From positions 1-51,614 of the forward strand of contig JADHYV010000103.1 in assembly GCA_027604705.1 (NCBI GenBank): a stretch of DNA of 51,614 nucleotides, in the 5' to 3' direction. Origin of the DNA: Allomyces arbusculus (taxonomy: Eukaryota > Blastocladiomycota > Blastocladiomycetes > Blastocladiales > Blastocladiaceae). The notes below the pieces were generated by a model. The model had not been told where the DNA came from, ran no database searches, and saw only the letters and a program-made list of their open reading frames with translations. This document shows, in pieces, positions 32,165-43,769 of this stretch. Numbering within the stretch: position 1 is the first letter of the stretch; every line of letters starts with the position of its first letter. A program made the position numbers and the translations under genes.

Positions 32165-35018
32165 CTACAGCCACTGCTCGCGTAACGTTTTGCTGTTGAG
32201 CTACACACGCCCACGAAACCACAGTCAGTTCCCGTCCCCCGTCATCGCCACACACGCTCCAGAAACGTACCATCGCGCGCGACACCACCGTCGCGGCCAC
32301 CAACCCTACACACGTCGCGGCCAGGGTCCCCTTGGCAAACCCTTCCGACAACTGATCGAACCCGCCCGACGGCCGCACGCGCGTCCAGAACACGTCCAAA
32401 CCGTACGCCAAGACGAGCGCCGTCGACTCCAAGTCTGCGTGCGCCGTGAGAATCTGATCGGCCACGACGTGCCGCGCATGCGAGAGCACCGCGCGGTCCT
32501 CGGCCGGCAAAACGGGTCCGTACGGAACGACCGTCTCGTCCCCGACGACAGTCGCGCGCAGGGCGTCAACGAATCGGCGCGATACGGTCGCGACGCTACG
32601 GGACGTGGTAAACACGAGATCCGGGATAGCGACCCCGTTGCGGGTCGCAGTCACGGCGAGCGCGGTGATGGTGTCGCGCGTCGGCAGCGCGAACGTGGCG
32701 GCCGCAACGGTAGGACGGACAGGGTACATGGCCGACGCGAGGACGGCAGTGGCCGCGTCGGCATCGGGCGCAAACAGTTCAAGGACGGCGACGGTCCACC
32801 CGGCAACACCGACGGGTCCGGCGTTCCAGTAGACGACGGCGGTCCAGTGTTCGGCGCGCACGGCGTGCACGGGGAAGTTGGTCGTGTCAACTCCCTCGAC
32901 GGTACGGTGTGCGACGATCCGGCCAGTGACCGTATCGACGAGCTGGATCGCGAGTGTGTCGGGTGTTGGCGCGGTCACGGCCGTGACAACGTGCGGGGCG
33001 AGGTACTTGTACTGCACGGACCGGTCGCCCATGACACGGCCGAGCGACGCGACTTTACCGACGCGCGGTGCGGCGAAGGCGATGACTTTGCCGTCCAGCG
33101 TCACGTTGTAGGTCGGCACGACGATATCGTCGTCGGCAATGGCCATGAAACCGCGAACGACGCCTGCAGCAGCGTCCACGCGGTAGACGTGCGTCGCACC
33201 GTGCGTACCGTGCGCGCGTAGCTGCTCGCCGAGAACTTCGTCCACGGCCGACGTGATCGAGACACCGGTGGCCACGACCTCCGGGTCGAACGGGTTCATA
33301 CTCATCGTGCTCTTGGTCCCATGCAGGACCAAGTGGGCCGGGTGCGACCCGACCGTGGGGGACCCGACTTCGACGCGCGTGACCGTATCGTCCGCGTCCA
33401 TCCCGGGCCGCTTGACCCAGACCAAATGATCCTCAACATCATCCCCCGCACGCAAATCCGTGCGATGGCCACGGGTATCGAGCGCATAGACGAGTCCGCG
33501 GCGCGACACGCCCACGAGCAACTTGCGCGTGCCGAAATCCGCGGCCTCGGCGCTGTCCTCATCGCCACGAATAAGCGCAGCCCACGTGCGCGGATCAGCG
33601 ACCATGGCCGCATGCGCGAGGTACCGGTCAAACCACCGCTTGACGACACCCGCAGCCTCTTCCTCGTTAGCCTCCCACGACGCGGCCGCCGGGAAGTCGA
33701 CGATCACGGCTGAGACGAGGTGCGCGAGGGCCTCGTGCCGCGTCCATAGCACCGTGCGGGAATCCAGGTCGACGAGGCGCACATTGTCGTCGTCGCCGAC
33801 AACCAAGGCGCGCGCGTCACTCGGCGATGGGACAACGAGGCGGGCCGACCGCATCAGCGGATCGAGCGGGCCGGTGGACACGACCTGGTCGTTCCCGGGC
33901 GTCACCAGGGCCAGCGCGCCGTTGCGATCCGCGACGACAAGCCGCTTCTTGGCGTCGCGGCGAACAGGGGCCGTGGGTGCGGCGGGCAATTGCGCGACGA
34001 CGGCCCCCGTTTCGAGCGAGATGATCTGGTGGTGCCGCCCACCACGGTGCGCGACGTGCACATAACACGATCCAGGTACGGCATGGTACTCGACATTCTC
34101 CCCCTCAATCGCAAGTTGCGGCGCGCCGACCGACAAGTCCTTGCCGATGCGCGCAAACCGCACGCCGTCGGGCGCTTGGTATACGACGGCGCGGTTCTTG
34201 CTGCACCCGGCAAGGATCGGGTGCGTGCCGGGCCCAGTCACGGCGTGGCCGTTGACGATAATCTCAGTTTCGCGAGTGGCCACAGCCAAGGTCTGGGATC
34301 CGGTCCAGACGGCGGCCACAGCCGAGGTCGCGACGGTGGTCGGGGAAGTGAGGGTCCCGGCGTCGGCGTCGAGGGTGGTCGTGTAGACGGTGCCGTCAAT
34401 ATGGAGCGCGACTTCGTTGGCGCGAACGCACTGGATTGTGGCCTTCGAGGTGGTCGGGGAGGCGAGCTGTAGGATGGATTGCGCCGTGACGAGACCCGTG
34501 TTCGCGTTGAGAACGTGGACGAGCGGTCCGAGCGGCGAGTCGATCAGGACGAACAGACGCGATCCGTCGCAGACAGCACTGGCGAGGTATTTTTGCGTTG
34601 GCGGGAGGACGTGACGCCAGACTAGTGGTAGCGAGACCGACAAATTTCCAGTCAGGTGCGCTGTTGGCGGCGCGTCGCGACTCGGGAGCGTGCTCTCAAC
34701 ATACACAGCTTGCCCTTGTTGGCAGTGTCCACGAGCGCAACAGCCTGGTCGCTTGCAATCACGACGCGGTCCGTGTCAGGAGTCCAGTAGACACCTGTGG
34801 CGGAGCCGATCATGGCCAGGTGCCTAGTGAGAGCACAGGTGAGGGTCGTGCTGGGGCGGACATTTTCTCTTGGAGGTGTTGGACGGCTACCAGTCATGTT
34901 TGCCGACAGAATCTGCGTCGACGGCGCGTGCAGGCGTGGCAGAGGCGAGCAGGGCGACGAGAAACGCGGCCGCGATCAGCCGCGGCAGACCGCGACCCGG
35001 TGCGCGTAAGCCGGCCAT
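32165..35018 (-). CDS. EMC1: ER membrane protein complex subunit 1
   Basis: Four exons (35018-34891, 34823-34705, 34621-32256, 32200-32165) give 882 aa. EMC1 is the large luminal/transmembrane subunit of the ER membrane complex, which inserts tail-anchored and multi-pass proteins. Exon 1 is a signal peptide (GLPRLIAAAFLVALLASA) ending in VGKHDW, the counterpart of the family's VGKFDW. Exons 2-3 rebuild the start of the beta-propeller (ATGVYWTPDTDRVVIASDQA ... LFWRHVLPPTQKYL). The C-terminal DUF1620 part has VVPYGPVLPAEDRAVLSHAR, STALVLAYGLDVFWTRV and PSGGFDQLSEGF. One membrane helix follows, and the last exon gives LNSKTLREQWL, matching the family's short cytosolic tail. All three joins keep phase; the last intron is 55 nt. 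It diverges from P5CR across 457 bp. Confidence 0.92.
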
Positions 35019-35475
35019 GGTGCTGCAGCAAGTGATCGGGCGTGGTTGGCAATCCGGATCGTGCTGGTCGCGAGCGCGTCGTGGTCCTGCAGGTTGAGGT
35101 CCGCCACAGCGATGTCGCAACGACGTTGCGGTGGTCGTGATCAGCGCGCGTTGACACGCTGGTTGCTCGAGGCACGCGACGGCGATGGCTGTGGCAGGCG
35201 GACGCGGTCCCGTGGGCATGACTCGGTCAACACTGATCACCAGACCCACCGCACGGCCCAGGCCGACACGCGCGTGTTGGCCACTTTCACAGCATCCGCT
35301 CATCGTTTTCGCCACGGCGCTGATCGCGACGACGACGCCAACTCCGTCACTCTCTACGACGCGCAAGCACATCTCGCGGGGTACAAGAAGGCTCGCCACG
35401 CCGGCGCGACCACTCTCCACCCCCTCTCTGCAACACGGCGCACGCACAAGCTCCACAGTACCACCACCCGGCACC
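35019..35475. promoter_or_regulatory. divergent promoter region EMC1 / P5CR
   Basis: 457 bp between start codons of oppositely oriented genes, so transcription of both must start here or in the genes. No TATA box was seen. Confidence 0.4.
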
Positions 35476-36455
35476 ATGGCCAGCACCAGCAGGAATTCGA
35501 CCACCGCGACTGCGACCGCCAACACGACCACCATGCCCGCCATCTCCAAAATTGCCATTGTCGGCTGCGGCACCATGGGAAAGGCCATTCTCACGGGCCT
35601 GCTCGAGTCGGGTCTTTTGGCCGAGCGTAACGTGGCCGTGACTGCCTGTGTCACGAGCGACGAGTCGGCCGCGGCGCTACGCGCGCAGTACGGCTCCGGC
35701 ATCCAAGTGCACTGCGGGAGCAATGTAGCCGCGTGCCGCGAGGCGCAGGTTGTGATCCTCTGGTACGCGTGCGACGGAAACCCACTCGAGAATTTGCTCA
35801 AACCAGTGCTGACGCGCGTCCTTCTCATAGCACCAAGCCGCAAGTCGCGCAGTCAGTGCTCGTCGAGGAAGACGGCATGCACGAGGCGCTTGAGGGCAAG
35901 CTCCTGATTTCGCTGCTGGCCGGTGTCCGGATCGCGCAATTGCAAACGTGGGTGCCGGCGTCGACGCACGTTATTCGTGCCATGCCCAATACTCCGTGCC
36001 GGATCCGCGAGGGCATGACGGTGCTCTCGTGCCGCGCGACCGTCCCGAGCGAACTCCGCTCGTTTGCATCGACGATTTTCGCCACCTTGGGCCGGTGCCG
36101 TTTCCTCGACGAGAAGCACATGGACCCCGTCACAGCGCTGTCCGGTTCGGGCCCGGCGTTTGCCTGTGTCGTGCTCGAGTCGCTGGCCGATGGTGGGGTG
36201 ATGATGGGTTTGCCACGCGACGTGGCGATTGAATTGGCGGCGCAGGCGCTGGTCGGTGCGGCGCGGCTCGTATTAGCGACGGGCAACCACCCGGCCATGG
36301 TCAAGGACTCGGTCACGACGCCCGGCGGGTGCACGATTGCTGGGTTGCTGACCATGGAGGACGGCAAGATTCGGTCGACGCTGGCGCGTACGATTCAGGA
36401 GGCGTCGACAGTTGCGTCGACGCTCGGGAACCGGCAGGACGCGGGCAAGAAGTGA
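35476..36455 (+). CDS. PRO3: pyrroline-5-carboxylate reductase
   Basis: Last step of proline synthesis: NAD(P)H-dependent reduction of 1-pyrroline-5-carboxylate. Exons 35476-35762 and 35831-36455 give 303 aa. The Rossmann motif IAIVGCGTMGKAILTGLL stands near residue 25. The intron falls inside the beta-strand VVIL-CTKPQVAQSVL, joined in phase 2. AMPNTPCRIREGMTVL and LSGSGPAFACVVLESLADG, and the family signature SVTTPGGCTIAGLLTMEDG, follow. Length is close to the usual 270-290 aa. A second ATG about 54 nt downstream (MPAISKIAIVGCG) would give a start closer to most homologues; the extra 18 residues are Ser/Thr-rich. Confidence 0.93.
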
Positions 36456-36690
36456 GCGGCACTGAGCGCGGGCGCGTTGTAGTGCACATATATTCCATTC
36501 ACCTTATTTTTTTTGATTTCGTGGAGCAAGCGTGGGCCGCGTGGCATGTCGGCGGGTTGCGGGAGCGGGTGGGTCGTGAGACGGCCGTGGCAGCACCCAG
36601 AACGGTTGAGATGAACAGTCGCAATGTCTCGCGTCTCGCGTCGCGATCACGTGTTTGAAACACAGGTGGCGTGACCTGCCGCGCTTGGGT

Positions 36691-36726
<36 letters not shown>

Positions 36727-36777
36727 TGTTCCCGACATCACCGCGGCTCCCTCGCCCTGCCACCGACTCCGCGCCAG
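36456..36777. other. P5CR-SUV39 spacer with TCG microsatellite
   Basis: 322 bp between two same-strand genes. A run of about ten TCG/GTC units lies at 36696-36727, within the likely 5' leader of the methyltransferase gene. Before it, ATATATTCCATTC near 36487 may belong to the P5CR 3' end. Confidence 0.45.
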
Positions 36778-39575
36778 ATGCCCGTCCGCCGCATCGAGAA
36801 CGAGGACGAGCTTTGCCTCGACTTTCTCGCCACGCTTCGAGCGCGCACCGCCGTCGCCCCACCACGCCCACGGCCCGTCTCGCCACCCCCGCCTCTCATC
36901 GTCCCAGCCGCTCCTGCACCGGCCCCCGCGGGCCCTGTCCCGCCTGAAACCACTTCCACGCCTATTCCACCACCGCCTGCAACCATGTCGCCCCCCAGCG
37001 GCAGTACCACCAGTCAGCCTGCACGCACCACGACCGTGATTGTGATCCCGCCCTCGGACAGCGAGGACGAGCTCCCTGCGCTCCCGCCGCCTCCGCCGCT
37101 GCCGCCGCCGCCGCCGCCGCCTGCCACTGTCAACAACGTCAACGTGCGCACCGGTTTTCTCGATGTTCTGGAACAGGACCCTTGTCTGACCGCACCCGTT
37201 TCCCGTCAGGTCCAACCTGCGCCCGCCCCCGCACCCGTGCCGACACCCGTCTCCCCCACCGGCGCGTCGCGTCGCGCAACCGCACATATCCCGCAAAAGC
37301 GGCGGCCCCCGTCGCCCTCCCCACCGCCGCCGACGCCCATACCGATCCCGCCGCAGGTCCCGCCCGCCCCTTCCGCGCCCCCCGCGCCGGTTCTCGACAA
37401 CGAAGACGCGCCCGGGATCGTGGTGGTGCTCTCGCCGCGCGCGCCACGTGCATCACGACCGGTCAAACACGCGCGGCATGAACCGGCTCATTCACTGCCC
37501 AGGGGGCGACTGCCGGCTTCGAAACAGCCGTCGCGGCCCGCTTCCCCGTCCAGGGCGCGATTGTCCGCACCGAAACCGCCCTCAGCGGCGGGAGTGCTGC
37601 AACAGCCGCCACCACCGGCCGTGCAGCCGCCGACAACGCCGCAGGGACGCGCACGGCTATCCGGGCCTGGGGCGGGCGCGAATGGCGTGAACGGAGTTGC
37701 TGCTGGCACGAACGGGATTGCTGCTGGCGCGAACGGGATAGCGGCTGCCAGCCGGATGAATCGCACGCCTGTCAAGCAAGGGTGGCGGCCATTTGGCGAC
37801 GATCACACGGAGCGGCACAGTGCGTCCTCTTAGAGTCTGGATTCGACGACGATTGAGTCTGAGTCACACGTCCTGACGATTGCGTCATTGGTCTCACCGC
37901 AGCCATCGACTCGTTCCGCGCCGAAATTGCAAAGGAGTCCGCGACCTCGATCGCGATTGACCTGACGGGCGTCACGCCCGAGTGCCTACCTCCCAAATCG
38001 TGGTCCTACGTGACGGATCTGACGTTTGCACCGGGCGTGGACGCGCCGGACCCGGCATTTCTTGCTGGCTGTGACTGCGATGGCAAGTGCCGGCTCTCCT
38101 ACAACGGCATCGTCCCGTGCGAGTGCGTGGCCTTGCTCGACGAACTGACCGATGGGAAACTGCGCGGCGCGCGCTCTTTACTCGCACCCTACAAGGCCAA
38201 TGGCCAGCTGCGAGTTCTGCCCAAAGCGGCACACGAAATGGTCGAGCTGATCGAGTGTAACCCGAACTGCATGTGCGACGTGGCTACGTGCCCATTGCGC
38301 GTCGTGCAGCGCGGGCCCGTCTCGATCCACGTCGGGCTCAAGTTTTTGCCGCGCAAGGGGTGGGGCGTGTATGCAACGGCGCCAATCCCGCGCGGCACGT
38401 TCGTGGCGCAGTACATTGGCGAGGTCCTGCACGTCACGACGGTGCGCAATTCGGCCTACTTGTTTGAGCTCGACTACTTCACACGGGAGGGCCATCAGTA
38501 CATGATTGACGCGGCGCAGAAGGGCAACTTTGCGCGGTTCTTGAACCACTCGTACGTGTTTCCACACCGGTTTGTCTATCGGTTTTGCTTTGATCCTTCT
38601 CTGCTCGTGCTCCTGGTCCCCTTTGCTCTCCCCTCTCCTCTCTCCTCTCTCAATGGCCGACGAGGCCTTGTCCAACGGAACTATATGGACTCGACTTGAG
38701 GGCTCTCCGACTTTTTTTTTCGGCCTGTGAAGCACAAACCACGGGTCCTGCCCTGGACGGGCGGCTCGGACCGCACGACCATCGTCTTTGACTATCTCCT
38801 CTTACATACAATTGAGGCCATGATGGACGCGTGGCTCTGGCCTTAGATGGGCTGCAGGACGGCCGGTTCGCTGTGAGTCCTGGCCCTGGGCGCTGTATAC
38901 CTCAATGAAGCGTTACCCCATGTGGATCAAGGTCCTAGCCGTTGATTTTTGTCGGTTCTCCGCGGTTTTCTTACTTGTTCCTCGCAATTTTGCCCATTTT
39001 TCGGGATCGGCGGCTCAACTTGCTCGTTTATGGTCATTTTCGTCGTTTCCACTTGATCCTAACTCGTCCCCGTTCTTTCTTGCGATTCTCTTCCGTTTTT
39101 ATGCGTTTTGATTGCCTTCCTCACATTTTGGATCGTCGTCCTGCGCCTGTGGCCGTCTCTCTCGAGTTTATATTGATCGCCTGGCCCTTTTACCATTCAT
39201 TTTCCCCATTTCTTCGCTCCATGCCTCTTTTCTCCCTTCCACACGCTGTTTTGCCCGATTAGCGCGTCCAAACGCCCAAACTGACTATTTCCCCTCACCT
39301 CCTTGATCCTCTTCATGCTCTTCAGCTGCTCGCCGAACCTCGTGCAGGCGATTGTGCTCTACGACTCGCACAACCTCGACTTCCACCGCGTCGCCTTTTT
39401 TACGTGCCGCGATATCGCGAAGGGCGAGGAGCTCACGTTTGACTACACAGGTGGGGTCCCCGATTTGCCTGGGCAAGACCTGGGCGGTGCGGCCGCGGCG
39501 AATGAGGCAGCCGACGCACCCGTGTTCTTCAAGTGCGAGTGCGGCGCAGATGGGTGTCGTGGGATGGTGAATTGA
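36778..39575 (+). CDS. SUV39/Clr4-type histone H3K9 methyltransferase
   Basis: Exons 36778-37819, 37903-38551 and 39326-39575 give 646 aa. Residues 1-350 are Pro/Ala/Ser-rich and disordered, with no chromodomain visible. From about residue 403 there is a Cys-rich pre-SET (GCDCDGKCRL, CECVALLDE, CNPNCMCDVATCPLR). The SET domain follows: GWGVYATAPIPRGTFVAQY, RFLNHS joined to CSPNLVQAIVLYDSH, and EELTFDYTG. Post-SET is FFKCECGADGCRGMVN. Pre-SET plus SET plus post-SET defines the SUV39/G9a group, which methylates H3 lysine 9 in heterochromatin. Catalytic residues are present. The second intron (774 nt) cuts the NHSC motif between Ser and Cys and is about ten times longer than other introns here. 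The upstream frame is open before 36778 but offers no ATG. Confidence 0.92.
38552..39325 (+). other. 774 bp intron inside the SET domain
   Basis: GTACGT donor and TTCAG acceptor. Splicing restores NHSCSPN. The first part is C/T-rich; the later part (38930-39260) is clearly richer in A/T than surrounding DNA and strongly T-rich on the plus strand. It has stops in all frames soon after the donor, so retention would truncate the enzyme before the catalytic Cys. No separate gene, repeat or small RNA was recognised in it. Confidence 0.7.
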
Positions 39576-39864
39576 TGGCAGGATGCAGTGCTGCAGGGTG
39601 TGTAAGTGGGGTTTGCTTGTGGTGTGTGACACCTGGTGGATCAGTGAGTCACGCGGTGGACAGGGGCAAGGAGCAGCTCGAGTTGGTTTTGCACCACCAC
39701 CATGCTCCGCGCAACGGCAATCTTGTCCGCTCTCAGAGTGCTCGGTCTGGATGCGTCGTGACCGCGCGCATTTTCTCCACTTGGAACGCAGAACGTGCGG
39801 CCGGCCCTGCGCTCCACTGTGCCACCAACAATGGCTAAACAGTGACCAACAGTCCAAAAGAGCT

Positions 39865-42060
39865 CTATCCCTTGTCTTTATCCACGTCCATGGCCTCGCT
39901 GCCGCTGCCATCCTCGTCCCCGTCCAACTCCACCACTATCTTCCGCCTCGCTGCGCCCCCTCTCTCCCCCTCGCCCTCCCGCTCCTCCTCCGCCTCGGAA
40001 GCGCGCTTCCTCGGCACTACCACCGCCACCGCCGCCGCGACTTTCGACCCAAACTCATCATTCCACCGTTCATGAAACTCGACGTCCGCGCGTGCGACCG
40101 ACGGCCTGACCTGATCCTGCGCGGCGCGTAAATCCTCGGCTGTGATCGGCCTTAACCCATCCGCGTTGACCGACGCGAATTGGGTCGGCGGGATCTCGCG
40201 CACCGACATCATGGCCGCCTCTTCGCAGAGCGCCGTCAGGTCGGACCCAGAGTACCCTTCAGTCGCGCGCACGATCGATTCGAGGTCGGTGGAGGTCACG
40301 GCGTGCGCTTGGCGACGCAGGAGGTGCGACAGGAGGTGGCGCCGGCCCGACGCGCAGGGGAGCGGGATGTAGAGGCGTTTTTTGAATCGCCGGCGCGCGG
40401 CTTCGTCGAGTTCTTGCGGGCTAGAGGCGGGCGGGGGGGGGGGGGGTGGTTGAGTGGGTGAGGGGCGTGCGAACGAGCGAGGTCGGTGAAGGGAGGGGAT
40501 CGTACCGGTTGGTCGCGCCCACGACGAGGATTCGGTCGTCGGCGTCGGTCGCGGCACCGTCCTAACGACCAAACGGCACGAACGCCGGGTCAGGTCCGTG
40601 ATCTGCACCCATTACGACTGTCAATGCCGCAAGCACGTACAAACTGGACCAAGAACTCGGTCTTAATCCGGCGTGACGACTCTTGCTCGCCCTCAGACCG
40701 GCTCGTCAGGAGCGAATCAATCTGCACACACACGGGTTTTGCACGTCAGTAGTCGTCTTCTCCACCCCATCCCTCCGCAAACGCACCTCGTCAATGAACA
40801 CGACGCTCGGCTGCTTAGCGCGCGCCACGGCAAACAAGCCGCGCACCATCTTTTCGCCTTCGCCGACCCACTTGGACGTGAGCGACGATGCCGAGATGGA
40901 GAAGAAGGTCGCGTCGACTTGCGATGCGATGCATCGCGCGATCATGGTCTTGCCCGTGCCGGGAGGGCCGAATCTGTGCACGGGGGAGAGGAAAGTGAGG
41001 ATCCAGACCAGCACTGGTCGGCTAAATAAGAGAATACGGACAAGAGCACGCCCTTGGACGGCCGGCGCAGTGAGCTCGCAGCAAACAAGTCCGGGCGCTG
41101 CATTGGCCAAATCACGATTTCGCGAATGGCTTGCTTGGCAGCTTCGAGCCCGGCAATGTCGTCCCACGCACTACAAAATGTAATCGTGAGCCACAGCAGT
41201 CATCCAATCGGGAGAGAGAGAGAGGGAGAAAATAGTGGAGAGCACCGACATGGCCGAGCGGTTATCGAGAATCTCGTTCTCAATCATTTCAATGATGCGC
41301 GCGTCGACGTTCTTGATTTTCTCGGCGAGCGCCGCCGCCGACGCCGAGACGCCGCCGTCCTTGCCGTTCTTTTCTTTGTCGGACTTGCCGCCGTTCCCAC
41401 CACCGTCGGGCCCAAAACTGCCGCGCTTTTCGGGCCCGGACCGGGATCCGCTCGGTGCGGTGAGGCCGGGCCCGCGGCTGCGTTGCGTCGGGTTGTTGAA
41501 GAAGTAGGGGCTACAGGGCAAGCTCCATGATCAGCTCAAGCACGTGCGATCCGATTCGGTGAGGTGAAAACGTACGCTGGCTTGCACGGATCCGCGCCGT
41601 TGCTGCTCGCCGCGCTCCTACCCTCGTCAATCATCTTGCCCCCGTTCCCATTCACCAAATTCTCGTGGTTCAGCAGCTTGGCCGACATGAACCCGGACCC
41701 GACCTTGGCCACCGCCTTCGCGCGCTTCCGCATCCCATTCTGCGTGATGACCGGCGCGATCCCACTACTCTCGTCGTCCGAGTCGGGCACCGCCATCATC
41801 CGCGCCCTGATGTCCTCGGCGTACCGCCGCTCGGCATCGGCGAGCCGCGCCTCGAGGTCGGCGATCTGGTTGCGCAGGGCGTTGCGCTGCTCGTTGAACG
41901 TTTTCGACAGCTGTTGCGTGTGCAGGCGCGCGTCGACAGTCGCCTGACACGTGCCGGGACACGGCAGGAGAGCGTCCGTCTGGGTCGTGGCGGCGCGGGT
42001 CGTGGGGGGAGGAACCGGGTCGGTTCCGCGGTCAGCGCGTGGGGGTGGCACGTCGGTCAT
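39865..42060 (-). CDS. FIGNL1: fidgetin-like 1 AAA ATPase
   Basis: Seven exons: 42060-41576, 41510-41250, 41170-41042, 40973-40787, 40721-40641, 40561-40506 and 40420-39865, giving 584 aa. The AAA core is that of FIGNL1: [34 protein letters not shown], Walker [30 protein letters not shown], Walker [44 protein letters not shown] and a Vps4-type C-terminal helix ([20 protein letters not shown]). FIGNL1 proteins dismantle RAD51 filaments and/or sever microtubules. Two donors are atypical (GTCGGT at 41249, GTCCGT at 41041) but are required by phase and homology. A 70-residue acidic and basic tail follows the usual end. The 5' end is uncertain: an open frame from ATG 42490 with a possible 52 nt intron (42199-42148) would join in phase and add 126 residues. 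Confidence 0.88.
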
Positions 42061-42875
42061 TGTCGACGCGGCGCTGGTTGGCCGTGGCGCTGGCGCGACG
42101 GCAGTTGCAGCGGGTGGTGGGACAGCAGGGACCAGCGGCGCCCACGTCTACATCGTAGCTGGTATCAGCGGCGGATAAGTCATAAATCGCTGGAACCACA
42201 AGGTTGGAACGGACCAAACTGGCGACAAACGCGGCCATGCCGGTCGTCCCTGAGGCTGCCGCTGGTATCGGCGTCGGGTCGGGTCCAGCAAGAAGCAGCG
42301 CGGCCAGCGCGCGCACGTTGGTGACGTTGAAGAGGTTGGTGGTCATGGGCACGAATCCGTTGCCTGGTAATGCTGGTTGTGCTGCAGCGTTCCTTGCTGG
42401 TGCCGGCGCGGGCGCGACGACGACGGGCGCATCGTGCGGCACGGCGGCGACGGCGTGGTAAGGCAGCGGTTGGGATGCTGGTTCCATCATTGCCGCGAGT
42501 GCGCGTGCTGAACGATGGCGGCGAGCATGGCGGGGACGAGGCCGTCGACGGCGATGACGGTCGAAGTGATTTGAGCGCCAAGGTGTGACTCCCAGCCTGC
42601 GTCGGCCTGCGTCGCAATGCCTCTCGCTGTGTGAATTTCGCGTGACCGACGATCTGTCTCGCGGCCTGATCCTTGTCGTGCTGCAGACTGTCGAGCAAGC
42701 CGTCGTAACGTCCTCGCGCGCGACGCCGTGCCCATGCATGACCGGTGCCGCTGCTTGGCGTCGCGCGCGCGGGTGGGTGCTGTTGGTAAGGAAAGATCAT
42801 TCGGAGTTACCAATTCTTGATCAGCACAAAGCGCCATTTTGGTGTGCGAAAGCTCGTTTCACAAGGTGAACTTGA
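42061..42875. other. 5' region of FIGNL1, possible extra coding exon
   Basis: The minus strand holds an Ala/Pro-rich frame from ATG 42490 to about 42200 (with NLFNVTNVRALAALLLAG) that could be an upstream FIGNL1 exon. Before it, other minus-strand frames are open but not recognisable. On the right it meets the duplicated block at 42876. Confidence 0.35.
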
Positions 42876-43072
42876 TTTTTCGGGGGTGTTTGCTTGACGT
42901 GGGCGCTGTTCCCCAGGCGGATTGGTGTGAGTTTTGTTGGAGACGAAGGTCGGGGAGCCCCCTGTACTTTACATCGGCGATGGGGACGTTCATGATGGCG
43001 GACGAGACGGAGCAGTATATTAGTTTGCTGGGGTACAAGAAGGTGATGCGCTGCATCTTTGGCGTGAAGTGA
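42876..43072 (+). pseudogene. decayed copy of the TMEM135-like gene tail
   Basis: Reads CLLDVGAVPQ, then GSPLYFTSAMGTFMMADETE and LGYKKVMRCIFGVK to a stop at 43070. It is the clear relative of the last ~80 residues of the TMEM135-like protein (CLLDVGVIPQ ... GYKKVMRRFFGVN). Compared with that gene it lacks an internal stretch and the frame between is scrambled. No upstream exons exist here, because the left neighbour is the FIGNL1 5' region on the opposite strand. It therefore cannot encode the membrane protein and is a fragment carried by duplication. Confidence 0.8.
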
Positions 43073-43628
43073 ACGATTCAACGTTGATTCGATTTACCAC
43101 ATTTTGTTGGACTCAAAATTGAACGCAACACTCCATAAAAAACTGGATGCCCAACGGCCCTCAATCACGGTCATCGTGTCATCTTGCCTCACACTGGGCA
43201 GTGTGGGGGGGCTACCCTCGTGCACCGCAACCGTCGAGAAGCCCGGATCCCTGAATTGTTGGAGGTTTGGCAGAGCAGCGCTGCTGGGAAGGTAGGGGAG
43301 AGGAGGGGCGGGGGTTGGTTCGTATTCAATCCGGATCTTGGTGTTTTGCTCATGATCGTTTTTTTTTGAATTGTCTGACTATGATTCGTGACCAGTGCGG
43401 GGGGGCTACCTTCGACGAGTCTGCTCTTCATTTCCACATATTGGATAGGGCTTCCGCAGCATTTATGGAGATGGGGCACAAGAATTTTTTTTACTCTCGC
43501 TAAGAATTCGACGTGAACTCTCTACTTTGGTGCAACTTCTACGAGGTTTAAAAATATCTCCTCCACTAAGATCGAGGCCCTAGGGGCGAGCGGGGATCGA
43601 AACTTGAGGCTTTCGTGGAGCGGCATTG
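42876..43628 (+). repeat. inverted segmental duplication, copy 2 (partner 8299-9229)
   Basis: Inverted relative to copy 1. The part after 43160 is nearly identical to the copy 1 flank, whereas 42876-43160 is much more diverged. It lacks 77 bp present in copy 1 and has nine instead of seven T in one run. The block ends about 140 bp before the Tsr3 start codon, so it now forms most of the Tsr3 upstream region. Confidence 0.85.
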
Positions 43629-43769
43629 ACCAGTGTTGAGGATGTGGTGTCCCTTGAACGACATCACCTTCACCGACAATTTTGCCAGCAATCCCGCTCG
43701 ACTGCGGCATCGCAACTGCCCGCAATCGACGCAAGACAACCCGCTGATTCCGTATTCGACATTGCAAGT

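Noticed and set aside
43590-43620. T-arm-like string (TTTCGATCCCCGC) on the minus strand of repeat copy 2
   Set aside because: The bases on both sides of the loop do not pair and no acceptor or anticodon arm can be drawn; not a tRNA.
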